The notes under the pieces were generated by a model that saw only the letters and a program-made list of their open reading frames with translations, was not told the origin of the DNA and ran no database searches. A stretch of DNA of 64,000 bases. Source: Butyrivibrio sp. FCS014. Lineage in GTDB: Bacteria > Bacillota > Clostridia > Lachnospirales > Lachnospiraceae. The translations under genes were made by a program, and so were the position numbers. The stretch spans positions 248,001 to 312,000 of the forward strand of contig NZ_JAHA01000003.1 in assembly GCF_000526935.1 (NCBI RefSeq), written 5' to 3'. How positions within the stretch are numbered: position 1 is the first letter of the stretch; each line of letters begins with the position of its first letter. This document shows positions 1 to 8,311 of the stretch, piece after piece.

Positions 1-128
1 AGTGGTGCATTCTGACAATGGATGGACAGACAGGCTTTGCTGACGGAATGGGAGGTTTTGCAGGATATGGGAACATGACAAACGGCATGACTTTGCCGGA
101 TGGAAGAGTTATTTATTACGCAGAGTAA
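1..128 (+). CDS. 3' end of an unknown protein
   Basis: Only the last 41 codons are in the window, ending in TAA at 126-128. The visible tail is rich in Gly, Met and aromatic residues and ends with PDGRVIYYAE. No family can be named from this fragment. It could be the end of a secreted or surface repeat protein, but nothing here proves that. The frame is open from the first base, so the gene starts upstream of the window. Confidence 0.5.
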   Translation, partial: WCILTMDGQTGFADGMGGFAGYGNMTNGMTLPDGRVIYYAE

Positions 129-234
129 ACATCATACTTGCCGGGCAATATACTTACTAAACCGGAGGTTTATTGTTCCGATAGTTTTTTTGCCATATAG
201 TATTCATATGAATTGATCTACTGAGAATTAGGTG

Positions 235-323
235 AAGACATTTGGGATATATTGGGGCTTGTATTGAAAGGGCTATTAGCAGCCTCTTCATCATAGGCCT
301 TACTATACCCAAATGTCTTTTTT
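235..323 (+). terminator. Structured leader or terminator RNA
   Basis: Perfect 12-base arms (AAGACATTTGGG at 235-246, CCCAAATGTCTT at 308-319) enclose about 60 bases with a smaller internal pairing (AAGG near 268-271 with CCTT near 298-301). A run of T follows the right arm. This can act as an intrinsic terminator for the upstream gene or as an attenuator ahead of the gene at 393. The long, branched loop is larger than in an ordinary terminator. Confidence 0.55.
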
Positions 324-345
324 GTACCTTGAAAACTGAATAGTG
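324..345 (+). promoter_or_regulatory. rRNA-leader-like motif
   Basis: The string CCTTGAAAACTGAATAG just after the hairpin resembles the conserved motif found ahead of 23S rRNA in many clostridial rRNA operons, where it is thought to take part in antitermination or processing. Here it precedes a protein gene and no rRNA is nearby. The resemblance is from memory. Confidence 0.35.
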
Positions 346-392
346 GATGCAGGAAACACCTATAAATGATTGATAATAGGGAGGATATTATT

Positions 393-1262
393 ATGGCAAA
401 TAAACGTATTAAAGGCATTACAAAAAGAAGACGTAGAAACAACCCTAACAGGATAAAGAAGTCAGGTATCTATGTCATGTTCAGAAATCGGTATGAATTA
501 TGCGGACGAAGACTTTCGTGGCTTGGCTTTAACAAAAACATTTCTTTTCAATATTTTTTAAATGGAGAAGTAAAAAGAGAAGTTGTCGACGCACTGATCA
601 ACGAGTTATATTTCACCAACGTAAAAGAACCTTCTCAGGGAAATATGGAGGAGGATATTGATAAGATCATCGAAAAGCTGAGTAGTGGCCGTGCAATAAT
701 GGATGGAGGATTGACATTCTACAATAAAAGAGATGACTGGGATATTGAAGAATGTATGGACACAGGGTGCTGCTGCGGAACTGAGATGGCCATGGGAATT
801 CTATATGGTATGCTGCATTACCATAGTCCATGGATGGGACATGATCCATGGACAACAGTCAGCTTTAATGGTGAGGTTGTTGTAATATGCGATGATAACT
901 ATAAATGGGCAGAAGTAACTTACAGTAAGGAAGAGTTTCGCCAGTACGTCAAAGAAGCAGCAGAAGGCTATGTCAATTTTGTAGAGGGAGTGATGACAGA
1001 CAGAATAAAGGCTCTTTGCCCGCAGAAGGCGGATGAGTTCATGGAAGCTTTCAAGTATTCTTTTGATATATATCCACTTACTGACGAGGACTTCGAGTAC
1101 TTCGATACGCATACTCCTGACGAAAAAGATGATGAACCTTCACAAGACTTTTCGGATTCTGACTTCGTGGTAGGACTGGAAGATAATGATTTAGAAGATT
1201 ATGAGTTTGATGATGATTACATTAGTTCCGATGATTTTGATGTCGCTGACGATGAATGGTAA
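393..1262 (+). CDS. Unknown protein, basic N-terminus, acidic tail
   Basis: The product is 289 residues. ATG 393 is preferred over the in-frame ATG at 366 because GGGAGG at 379-384 sits correctly before it. The first 30 residues are very basic (KRIKGITKRRRRNN), the middle has a Cys cluster (DTGCCCGTE) and several Trp, and the last 60 residues are strongly acidic. There is no signal peptide or membrane segment, so it should be cytoplasmic. The charge split suggests binding to nucleic acid or to a basic partner, but that is inference. I do not recognise the family. It stands alone between a structured leader and a bidirectional terminator. Confidence 0.75.
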   Translation: MANKRIKGITKRRRRNNPNRIKKSGIYVMFRNRYELCGRRLSWLGFNKNISFQYFLNGEVKREVVDALINELYFTNVKEPSQGNMEEDIDKIIEKLSSGRAIMDGGLTFYNKRDDWDIEECMDTGCCCGTEMAMGILYGMLHYHSPWMGHDPWTTVSFNGEVVVICDDNYKWAEVTYSKEEFRQYVKEAAEGYVNFVEGVMTDRIKALCPQKADEFMEAFKYSFDIYPLTDEDFEYFDTHTPDEKDDEPSQDFSDSDFVVGLEDNDLEDYEFDDDYISSDDFDVADDEW

Positions 1263-1272
1263 GAATTAAGAA

Positions 1273-1302
1273 AATGCCTCCCCCTGTCCGGGGAAGGCAT
1301 TC
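1273..1302. terminator. Bidirectional terminator
   Basis: AATGCCTCCCC pairs with GGGGAAGGCATT (one bulge), with A-rich sequence on the left and T-rich on the right. It lies between the converging gene at 393 and aroA, so it can end both transcripts. Confidence 0.75.
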
Positions 1303-1306
1303 CTTT

Positions 1307-2635
1307 TCACAATAATCCCTGTAAATCTTTAAAGAATGTGGGATAGGAGATTCCAACGCACTCATCACCGATGATTCTGGTGGTGCCTTCTGCTGCAAGA
1401 GCAGCAATGGCAAAACTCATGGCCAGGCGATGGTCATCGTGGGAGTTGATGTCGGCACCCTTAAGTGGCTTGCCTCCGTGGATGATCATTCCGTCGTCTG
1501 TGGCCTCGATATCACATCCCATTGCCTTAAGCCCGTCTACAACTGTGTCGATGCGGTTGGACTCCTTGATCTTGAGCTCAGCTGCATCTTTTATTGTGGT
1601 ATCACAGTCCATGGTGGCTGCAAGAACGGCAACTACGGGAAGTTCGTCTATCATAGTGGGAATTTCCTTGCCGCCTATGACAAACTGGTGATTCTCGTTG
1701 CCGTGTAGCTCGGAATATCTTACAAGGATGTCAGCCTTAGGTTCTGAAGTCTCATCCACATTTTCAAGGGTAATATCAGCGCCCATCTGTTTTAATACGG
1801 ACAGGATGCCTGCTCTTGTCTTGTTGATCCCGACATTTCTGATAAGAATTTCGGACCCGGGAACGATAAGGGCTGCTGCAATAAAGTAAGCGGCAGAGGA
1901 GATGTCTCCGGGAACATTTATCTTACGGCCTGTAAGAGGCATTCCCGGGTGAAGGATAGCTACAGAGCTTCCGTCCCTTGCAACTTCGTTGTGAATGTCT
2001 GCGCCAAAGGCGGAGAGCATAATCTCTGTGTGGTTTCTTGAAAGGGCAGGCTCATAGACTACGCTGTCCCCATCTGCGTAAAGGCCTGCCAGCATGATGC
2101 AGGACTTAACCTGGGCAGAAGCCACGGGATTTCTGTAGTTGATTCCGTGAAGAGACTTGCCGCCCTTGAAACTAAGAGGTGCGCAGTCGTTACCCATAAC
2201 GGAAGTCACATCCGCTCCCATGCGGGTGAGGGGAGTGATGATCCTCTTCATGGGTCTTTTTTCTATGGATCTGTCACCGGTGATCATGCTGTCAAAAGGC
2301 TGGGCAGCAAGGATTCCGGACATAAGTCTTGTGGTGGTACCGCTGTTACCGGTATAAAGAGTGGTTGCGGGAGCGCTGAAGTTGTGCAGTCCCTTACCAT
2401 GCACAGTAATCGTGGGAACTCCGTTGGTGGGGCGGACCGCGTGATCAATGTAGACGCCAAGCTTCCTGAAACAGTCTATTGTGGAGAGACAGTCTGCACT
2501 GTTAAGAAAACCGGTAACCTCAGTGGTACCCTCGGCAAGAGCGCCGAACATGATACTTCTGTGGGAGATTGACTTATCACCCGGAACGAATATATCCCCC
2601 TTAAGCGGGTGAGCTGCTTTTTCCAAAGCAATCAT
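1307..2635 (-). CDS. aroA: EPSP synthase (3-phosphoshikimate 1-carboxyvinyltransferase)
   Basis: Transfers enolpyruvyl from phosphoenolpyruvate to shikimate 3-phosphate in the shikimate pathway. The N-terminal GDKSISHRSIMFGALAEG carries the substrate-binding Lys/Ser/His pattern, and TGNSGTTTRL is the second signature; RPMKRIITPLTRMGA and the HDDHRLAMSFA block near the C-terminus are also typical. The length of 442 residues fits the family (about 430). ATG 2635 is chosen because GGAGG lies seven bases before it; a TTG at 2662 would overlap tyrA but lacks that site. It lies 23 bases after tyrA and is probably co-transcribed with it. Confidence 0.97.
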   Translation of the reverse strand: MIALEKAAHPLKGDIFVPGDKSISHRSIMFGALAEGTTEVTGFLNSADCLSTIDCFRKLGVYIDHAVRPTNGVPTITVHGKGLHNFSAPATTLYTGNSGTTTRLMSGILAAQPFDSMITGDRSIEKRPMKRIITPLTRMGADVTSVMGNDCAPLSFKGGKSLHGINYRNPVASAQVKSCIMLAGLYADGDSVVYEPALSRNHTEIMLSAFGADIHNEVARDGSSVAILHPGMPLTGRKINVPGDISSAAYFIAAALIVPGSEILIRNVGINKTRAGILSVLKQMGADITLENVDETSEPKADILVRYSELHGNENHQFVIGGKEIPTMIDELPVVAVLAATMDCDTTIKDAAELKIKESNRIDTVVDGLKAMGCDIEATDDGMIIHGGKPLKGADINSHDDHRLAMSFAIAALAAEGTTRIIGDECVGISYPTFFKDLQGLL

Positions 2636-2658
2636 ATGTAATCCTCCAATGTGAATGC

Positions 2659-3762
2659 TCAAGTATTTCTTGAGTAGCAGTTGTAGCCGTTGCCGGTAAG
2701 TACTTCCCGGGCCTTATCAAGCCCGTTTCTGTCGTGAAGCTCGATCCTTAATGTTCCCCGCTCGTATTCCCTGTTGTGCACGATCCCAATATTCTTGATG
2801 TTGATATTATTATCAGATAAAAGTACCGCCACTTTAGCCAGGTTACCGGGCTTATCGTCGATGTCTACCCTGATGTCGTAGACAGTCTTTAAAGGCCCGC
2901 GGGCCATATCGGAAAAGCTCTCTCTGTACTGTCTTGCCATGGTGAAGAAATCCAGTATCTTATCTTCATCGTGCTCATCAATGGCAAGTTTGATCTCGAA
3001 AAGAGAGTCGATATATTTTCCCAGAAGCTCTGAGATATTGTCAGCATTGGTGTTGCAGATCTGATTCCACATAACAGGAGAAGAGGAGGAAATCCTTGTG
3101 ATGTCCTTGAAGCCTCCTGCCGCAATGGTCTTCATAAGCTGATCCGGATCGTCGTTGTCATGAACCAGATTAACCAAAGAAGCGGATATAACATGAGGAA
3201 CATGGCTGATAGCCGCCGTGATGTAGTCGTGCTGCTCATAGGGAATGATGAGAGGAATGGCTCCCATGCTCTTTACCAGTTCCTCATAGTCCTTAAGGCG
3301 CTCCTCATCGGTGGCCTCTGTTTTGGTAATTATATAGTAGGCGTTTTCAAGGAGCTTGGCTTTCGAATTGCCAAAGCCTATGCGCTCTGTTCCAGCCATG
3401 GGGTGTCCGCCGATAAACTGAGAGGAAAGCCCCAGCTCTTTTACCAGCTCATGTATCCCTGTCTTGACACTGCCTATATCCGTGACAGTGGTGTGGGGAT
3501 CAAGGTAGGGCACCAGCATCTTGAGGTTCTCGTTGTTGATCTCCACCGGAGCACAAAGAAAGATGTAGTCACATTGGGAAAATTCAGGGCCGATGGAATA
3601 AAGAGGAACGTCCACTATATTCTCAGCATAAGCTGTGTCTACAGTCTCCCTGTGGGGTGTATATGCGATGATCTTGGAATCCGGGGAAAAGAGCCTTATA
3701 GAGCGGGCAATTGATCCTCCGATGAGTCCAAGACCTATAAAACCATAGGTTTTTGAGTCCAT
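2659..3762 (-). CDS. tyrA: Prephenate dehydrogenase with ACT domain
   Basis: Oxidatively decarboxylates prephenate to 4-hydroxyphenylpyruvate for tyrosine synthesis (an arogenate preference cannot be excluded). The Rossmann motif GLGLIGGS sits at residues 11-18, the catalytic region contains GGHPMAGTE, and the C-terminal 75 residues (DIDDKPGNLAKVAVLLSDN onward) form an ACT domain, which normally gives feedback control by tyrosine. The 367-residue length fits TyrA-ACT proteins. It is the first gene of a tyrA-aroA unit, with a promoter at 3805-3833, and is divergent from the EF-G-like gene. Confidence 0.95.
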   Translation of the reverse strand: MDSKTYGFIGLGLIGGSIARSIRLFSPDSKIIAYTPHRETVDTAYAENIVDVPLYSIGPEFSQCDYIFLCAPVEINNENLKMLVPYLDPHTTVTDIGSVKTGIHELVKELGLSSQFIGGHPMAGTERIGFGNSKAKLLENAYYIITKTEATDEERLKDYEELVKSMGAIPLIIPYEQHDYITAAISHVPHVISASLVNLVHDNDDPDQLMKTIAAGGFKDITRISSSSPVMWNQICNTNADNISELLGKYIDSLFEIKLAIDEHDEDKILDFFTMARQYRESFSDMARGPLKTVYDIRVDIDDKPGNLAKVAVLLSDNNINIKNIGIVHNREYERGTLRIELHDRNGLDKAREVLTGNGYNCYSRNT

Positions 3763-3804
3763 TATTGAAAAAATCTCCCTGTTAAAAGTAAAGTCTCATG
3801 CACC

Positions 3805-3833
3805 ACTATATCACTTTAATGTACGAAAATCAA
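3805..3833 (-). promoter_or_regulatory. Promoter of tyrA-aroA
   Basis: On the minus strand TTGATT (3833-3828) is followed after 17 bases by TATAGT (3810-3805), a good sigma-A match about 40 bases from the tyrA start. Confidence 0.6.
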
Positions 3834-3889
3834 CGCTTTGAGCAGGAAATATAAGTACAATTATATTTGTGCAAAACGTCCGTTTTTAC

Positions 3890-3918
3890 TTGTTTTAAGA
3901 GTAGTTTTTTAGTAAAAT
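3890..3918 (+). promoter_or_regulatory. Promoter of the EF-G-like gene
   Basis: TTGTTT (3890-3895), a 17-base spacer and TAAAAT (3913-3918) lie about 75 bases before the start codon at 3996. The two promoters of this divergent region do not overlap. Confidence 0.5.
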
Positions 3919-3995
3919 GGTTATATGATTTTCTTGGGGAGCTGTAACAAATCTTATACAAAATTCCCAAATACATCCAAACTGGAGGACTAGAT

Positions 3996-6086
3996 ATGAA
4001 CGTTTACACGACAGACAAGATCAGAAACGTAGTACTGTTGGGGCATGGCGGCGCAGGAAAGACCACTCTTGCGGAAGCAATGGCTTACCTTGCAGGCATC
4101 ACATCCCGTATGGGAAAAGTTGAGGATGGCAACACTCTTAGCGATTTTGATAAGGAAGAGCAGAAGAGAGGTATTTCCATCAGCACATCAACTATTCCTC
4201 TTGAGTGGGACGGACATAAGATCAACCTGCTTGATACTCCCGGCTTCTTTGATTTTGTCGGTGAAGTAGAAGAGGCTATCAGCGTAGCTGATGCAGCTAT
4301 CATTGTTGTTTCAGGTAAGGCAGGAATCGAAGTTGGAACTGAGAGAGCCTGGGACCTTTGCGAGAAGTACAAGATTCCCCGCATGTTCTTTGTTTCCGAT
4401 ATGGATATAGATGATGTTTCTTACAGACAGGTTGTTCAGGACCTTACAGACAAGTACGGCAAGAAGATGGCTCCTTTCAATCTCCCTATCCGTGAGAATG
4501 AGAAGTTTGTCGGATACGTAAATGTAATCCAGGAGAAGGGCTTCAGATGGGAAGGCAAGGAAGTTGTTGAGTGCCCTGTTCCCGAGTACAACGAAGCTAA
4601 CCTTAAGCTCTTTAGAGATACTCTCATTGAGACCGTTGCCGAGACATCAGAGGAGTTCATGGACAGATACTTCAACGGCGATACATTCTCAGAGGCTGAG
4701 ATCAGAGCAGCTGCCCGCAGCAACGTTTGTGACTGCTCAATCGTTCCCATTGAGATGGGATCATCCACACTGTGCCAGGGTATCTACACTCTGCTTGATG
4801 ATATCGTTAAGTATATGCCCAGCCCCGAGAACCGCAAGATGGCCGGCATTAACACCAATACCAACGAAGTATTCGAGGCTGACTTCGACTTCAGTAAGCC
4901 CAAGACTGCTTTCGTATTCAAGACCATGATCGATCCCTTCATCGGTAAGTATTCACTTATCAAGGTTCGTTCAGGTGTCCTTAAGCCCGATGATCAGATG
5001 TACATCGCAAGCAAGGATCAGGATGTTAAGATCGGCAAGCTCTATGTTCTTCAGGGCAACAAGGCTACTGAAGTTCCCGAGCTCCATGCAGGTGATCTTG
5101 GTGCTCTTCAGAAGGTTGATATCGCAACAGGCGATACACTTTCAACCAAGGCTAATCCTATAACCTACGCTAAGATGGATATCTCCAAGCCTTACACATA
5201 CATGAGATATCATGCACAGAATAAGGCCGATATCGATAAGATCGCTCAGTCACTGGCCAAGCTTTCAGCTGAGGACCAGACCCTTAAGGCAGTCAATGAC
5301 GCTGAGAACCGTCAGACCCTTCTGTATGGTATGGGCGATATGCACCTTGAAGTTGTTCAGAGTAAGCTCAAGAACATCTATAAGGTTGACATCGACCTCA
5401 CCAAGCCCAAGGTTGCTTTCAGAGAGACAATCCGTAAGAACTCTGATGTCGAGTACAAGTACAAGAAGCAGACCGGCGGACACGGACAGTACGGACACGT
5501 TAAGATGCGCTTCGAGCCTTCAGGCGATCCTTTAACACCTTATGTATTCGATCAGGAAGTTGTAGGCGGAGCAGTTCCCAAGAATTTCTTCCCTGCAGTT
5601 GAGAAGGGTATCAATGAGTCAGTTCAGAGAGGACCTCTGGCAGCTTACCCTGTAGTAGGCGTTAAGGCAACTCTTTACGACGGATCCTATCACCCTGTAG
5701 ATTCTTCCGAGATGGCCTTCAAGGTTGCTGCATCAGGCGCCTTCAAGAAGGGCTTCATGGAAGCAGGCCCCGTTCTTCTTGAGCCCATCGTATCCCTTAA
5801 GGTTACCGTTCCCGATAACTTTACCGGCGACGTAATGGGTGACCTCAATAAGAGAAGAGGCCGTGTACTTGGAATGAATCCTTCCCTTACCGGCAAGCAG
5901 GTTATCGAGGCTGAGGTTCCTATGATGGAACTCTTCGGATACTGCACACAGCTTCGCTCCATGACAGGAGGAAGCGGCGATTTCGAGTATGAGTTCGCAA
6001 GATATGAGCAGGCTCCTTCAGATGTTCAGGCCAAGGAAGTTGCAGACAGAGCCGACAAGGTTGCTGCAGCAAACTCAGAAGAGTAA
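3996..6086 (+). CDS. EF-G-like translational GTPase
   Basis: The product is 696 residues with the domain order of elongation factor G: GTPase domain (P-loop GHGGAGKTT near residue 17, switch region EEQKRGISI, DTPGFFDF), beta-barrel domain II, then domains III-V with the late block GGHGQYGHVKMRFEP. It probably acts on the ribosome, but this diverged class often exists beside the main fusA, so its exact role is uncertain. The G4 base-recognition motif, usually NKxD, reads SDMD (in FFVSDMDIDD), which may weaken guanine selection. The start has GGAGG eleven bases upstream. It is a single gene with its own promoter and terminator. Confidence 0.88.
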   Translation: MNVYTTDKIRNVVLLGHGGAGKTTLAEAMAYLAGITSRMGKVEDGNTLSDFDKEEQKRGISISTSTIPLEWDGHKINLLDTPGFFDFVGEVEEAISVADAAIIVVSGKAGIEVGTERAWDLCEKYKIPRMFFVSDMDIDDVSYRQVVQDLTDKYGKKMAPFNLPIRENEKFVGYVNVIQEKGFRWEGKEVVECPVPEYNEANLKLFRDTLIETVAETSEEFMDRYFNGDTFSEAEIRAAARSNVCDCSIVPIEMGSSTLCQGIYTLLDDIVKYMPSPENRKMAGINTNTNEVFEADFDFSKPKTAFVFKTMIDPFIGKYSLIKVRSGVLKPDDQMYIASKDQDVKIGKLYVLQGNKATEVPELHAGDLGALQKVDIATGDTLSTKANPITYAKMDISKPYTYMRYHAQNKADIDKIAQSLAKLSAEDQTLKAVNDAENRQTLLYGMGDMHLEVVQSKLKNIYKVDIDLTKPKVAFRETIRKNSDVEYKYKKQTGGHGQYGHVKMRFEPSGDPLTPYVFDQEVVGGAVPKNFFPAVEKGINESVQRGPLAAYPVVGVKATLYDGSYHPVDSSEMAFKVAASGAFKKGFMEAGPVLLEPIVSLKVTVPDNFTGDVMGDLNKRRGRVLGMNPSLTGKQVIEAEVPMMELFGYCTQLRSMTGGSGDFEYEFARYEQAPSDVQAKEVADRADKVAAANSEE

Positions 6087-6105
6087 TATTTATACGGTTT
6101 TTCAA

Positions 6106-6137
6106 ACTCCCCCGGAACTTTTTCGGGGGAGTATTTT
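6106..6137 (+). terminator. Intrinsic terminator
   Basis: A 9-base GC-rich stem (ACTCCCCCG with CGGGGGAGT, arms 6106-6114 and 6124-6132) is followed by a T run, 20 bases after the EF-G-like stop codon. Confidence 0.85.
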
Positions 6138-6216
6138 TATGTGCAAACATTGAAAATGCCGCAAAATTTATAGTGTTTTTATTATTAAATATACGTTTTT
6201 ATGATAACATTATGAT

Positions 6217-8160
6217 ATGCGGGAAGGATTGATCACTTACTACAACTACATAGGAGAAGCGGCAAGCCTGCTTATAAGCTGCCTTCTCATGTTTGCCATG
6301 CTATATACAAGGCCTAAAAAGACCTATGTATACAGGTTTATTTTTGTTGGCACGATCTGGTCAATTGCAGCCAGCATACTGCAGATCATTATAATCATCA
6401 TTGCCAACAGGCCTGAGCTTTTATACAACAACTGGTTGTTCCCGGTGCTTTTGATCACGTACCTTATGGTCTATAACGGGGTGCTTTACTACATTTTTTC
6501 CTATGTCAATATGATGTCCCTTGCCAGGCGCAAGCAGCGAAGAGAATTCCTGATCATGTATGCCGTCCTGTCAGCCATCTATTTCGGTGTACTTATCATT
6601 CGCATGGCTTCAGGGAGCCTTTATAAAGTTAATCTTGCATATATTGATATATTCGGAATGGTCAGATTCTACAGTATTGCCGGAATCATCTGTGCAGCTG
6701 TCTGTTTCTATGCAACGGTCACCAACAAGCGCAATATCTCCAGAGTAATCTGGCATACGGTATGTATCTTTGTACCCATTGAGATCATTGTACTTCTTAT
6801 GCAGATATGGGCGGCTCGGTACTATCATGCGATATTTGTCGGGATGACTCATGCTTCAATTCTTCTTATAGCATTTCTCTTATTCCACAATATTCCTTAC
6901 GATGAAGAATCCGGATGTGAGAGCCAGAATGCTCTTGATGAGTTCATTAAACAGGCTATAGGGAAAAGAGATTTCTATCTGGTATATACTGAGTTTAAAA
7001 TTCCTTCGATTGAGAATTTCATTAGTGAAGATGATGTTCAGGAAGTCGGGATAAATGCATGCCGTTCCATAGAAGCCATCAGTGACAAGGTAAGGCTATT
7101 CAGAATGGCAGAAGATAAGTTTGTAAATGTGATAGACATTTCTGACAGGAAAACTGCTCTTGGCATTGCAAATCAGATCCGGGGAGTTTTTGACAGGGTA
7201 AAAACAGAGCTTAAGGTTCCCTTCAACTATGTCATTATTACCGGCAAGATCGATGAGGAATTGAGAGATCCTCTTAAGGTAAGACAGTTCTATGAATATC
7301 TTACCGGCAAATACGATGGCAAAAACAACAGCTATTTTTATGTGGCAGCTCCTGAGGATTACGAGGGATTTGCGGATATTTATGAGATCACCAAATCACT
7401 TAAGGATATCAGGAACAGAATGGATTATAACGATGAAAGAGTTCTTGTTTACGCACAGCCCATATACAGTGTGGACACAAAATCCTTCAGGGTTGCGGAA
7501 GCTCTTATGAGGCTTAAGATAGGTGATAAGATCTATTCTCCGGACAAGTTCATTCCCATTGCCGAGAGGAGCGGCTGCATACATGCCTTAAGCTGCATCA
7601 TGCTGGATAAGATATGCAGAGTAGTGCAGGAATTGGAACAGTATTACGAGTTTGATGCGATCTCCGTTAACATTTCCTCCAAGGAGTTATCCAGCCTGGA
7701 AATGGATACTGATTTTCTGGATATAATCGATAAGTATGATTTTGATGTTTCCAAGATAAGGATGGAGATAACGGAGTCTGCCATGTTCGAGGACCACAGT
7801 GCCGCCGTTGATAACATGGCAATCCTTGACAGAGCCGGCATTCAGCTGTACCTGGATGATTTCGGTACCGGTTATTCCTCCTTTGAAAGGGTTATGGATT
7901 GTCCCGTTAAGACCATTAAGTTTGACAAAACACTGTTGTACAAATCCCTTGATGACGACAGAATGGATGACATCCTTTCCTATATGATAGAAGTTTTCAA
8001 GAAGAACGGATTTGTCACACTGGTTGAAGGTGTTGAGGACGCAGATCAGAACAAGTATTCCGTGGACAGAGGTTTTGATTATATTCAGGGTTACCATTAC
8101 GCAAAGCCCGAACCTATCGAAGAACTGAAGAAATACTTTACAAGAAAGAGTAGTTTTTAA
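6217..8160 (+). CDS. Membrane EAL-domain c-di-GMP phosphodiesterase
   Basis: The product is 647 residues. The first 230 hold about seven membrane helices. The middle resembles a degenerate GGDEF domain in which RMAEDKFV replaces the RYGGDEF-type motif, so cyclase activity is not expected. The C-terminal EAL domain looks active: EALMR (Glu near residue 428), VNIS, EITES, DDFGTGYSS, IKFDK, VEGVED and IQGYHYAKP are all present. It should cleave c-di-GMP to pGpG at the membrane, with a sensor-like N-terminus. There is no strong ribosome site before ATG 6217, so the start is less certain than the frame. It appears to be transcribed alone. Confidence 0.9.
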   Translation: MREGLITYYNYIGEAASLLISCLLMFAMLYTRPKKTYVYRFIFVGTIWSIAASILQIIIIIIANRPELLYNNWLFPVLLITYLMVYNGVLYYIFSYVNMMSLARRKQRREFLIMYAVLSAIYFGVLIIRMASGSLYKVNLAYIDIFGMVRFYSIAGIICAAVCFYATVTNKRNISRVIWHTVCIFVPIEIIVLLMQIWAARYYHAIFVGMTHASILLIAFLLFHNIPYDEESGCESQNALDEFIKQAIGKRDFYLVYTEFKIPSIENFISEDDVQEVGINACRSIEAISDKVRLFRMAEDKFVNVIDISDRKTALGIANQIRGVFDRVKTELKVPFNYVIITGKIDEELRDPLKVRQFYEYLTGKYDGKNNSYFYVAAPEDYEGFADIYEITKSLKDIRNRMDYNDERVLVYAQPIYSVDTKSFRVAEALMRLKIGDKIYSPDKFIPIAERSGCIHALSCIMLDKICRVVQELEQYYEFDAISVNISSKELSSLEMDTDFLDIIDKYDFDVSKIRMEITESAMFEDHSAAVDNMAILDRAGIQLYLDDFGTGYSSFERVMDCPVKTIKFDKTLLYKSLDDDRMDDILSYMIEVFKKNGFVTLVEGVEDADQNKYSVDRGFDYIQGYHYAKPEPIEELKKYFTRKSSF

Positions 8161-8180
8161 ATTGATATGTAATTATCCCG

Positions 8181-8217
8181 GCCGGCTTTTCGATTAAGAA
8201 GAGCCGGCTGTGTTTTT
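8181..8217 (+). terminator. Intrinsic terminator
   Basis: GCCGGCTTTTC (8181-8191) pairs with GAAGAGCCGGC (8198-8208, one wobble) around a 6-base loop, followed by TGTGTTTTT. It ends the EAL gene. Confidence 0.8.
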
Positions 8218-8242
8218 GTACAAAGTCAGTAAATATGCCGCC

Positions 8243-8271
8243 TTGACACTTGCGGTATGATTGTATACAAT
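8243..8271 (+). promoter_or_regulatory. Strong promoter of the citrate synthase-like operon
   Basis: A perfect TTGACA (8243-8248), a 17-base spacer and TACAAT (8266-8271) place the transcription start near 8278. This rules out the in-frame ATG at 8261 and supports translation from 8312. Confidence 0.85.
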
Positions 8272-8311
8272 TATGCAAGGAATACAATTTCGAAAAAATG
8301 TGAGGTTGGTC

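Noticed and set aside
235..345. T-box or other known riboswitch
   Set aside because: No T-box sequence (AGGGTGG-type) or other aptamer core that I know is present, and the following gene is not linked to a known metabolite.
1371..2572. Plus-strand open frames inside aroA
   Set aside because: They are shadows of the conserved minus-strand gene and have no ribosome sites or recognisable protein features.
3996..6086. EF-G-like gene as a decayed paralogue
   Set aside because: Full length, intact frame, strong ribosome site and conserved domains II-V speak against decay despite the altered G4 motif.
8261..8311. Longer N-terminus for the citrate synthase-like protein
   Set aside because: ATG 8261 lies between the -35 and -10 boxes of a near-consensus promoter, before the likely transcript start.
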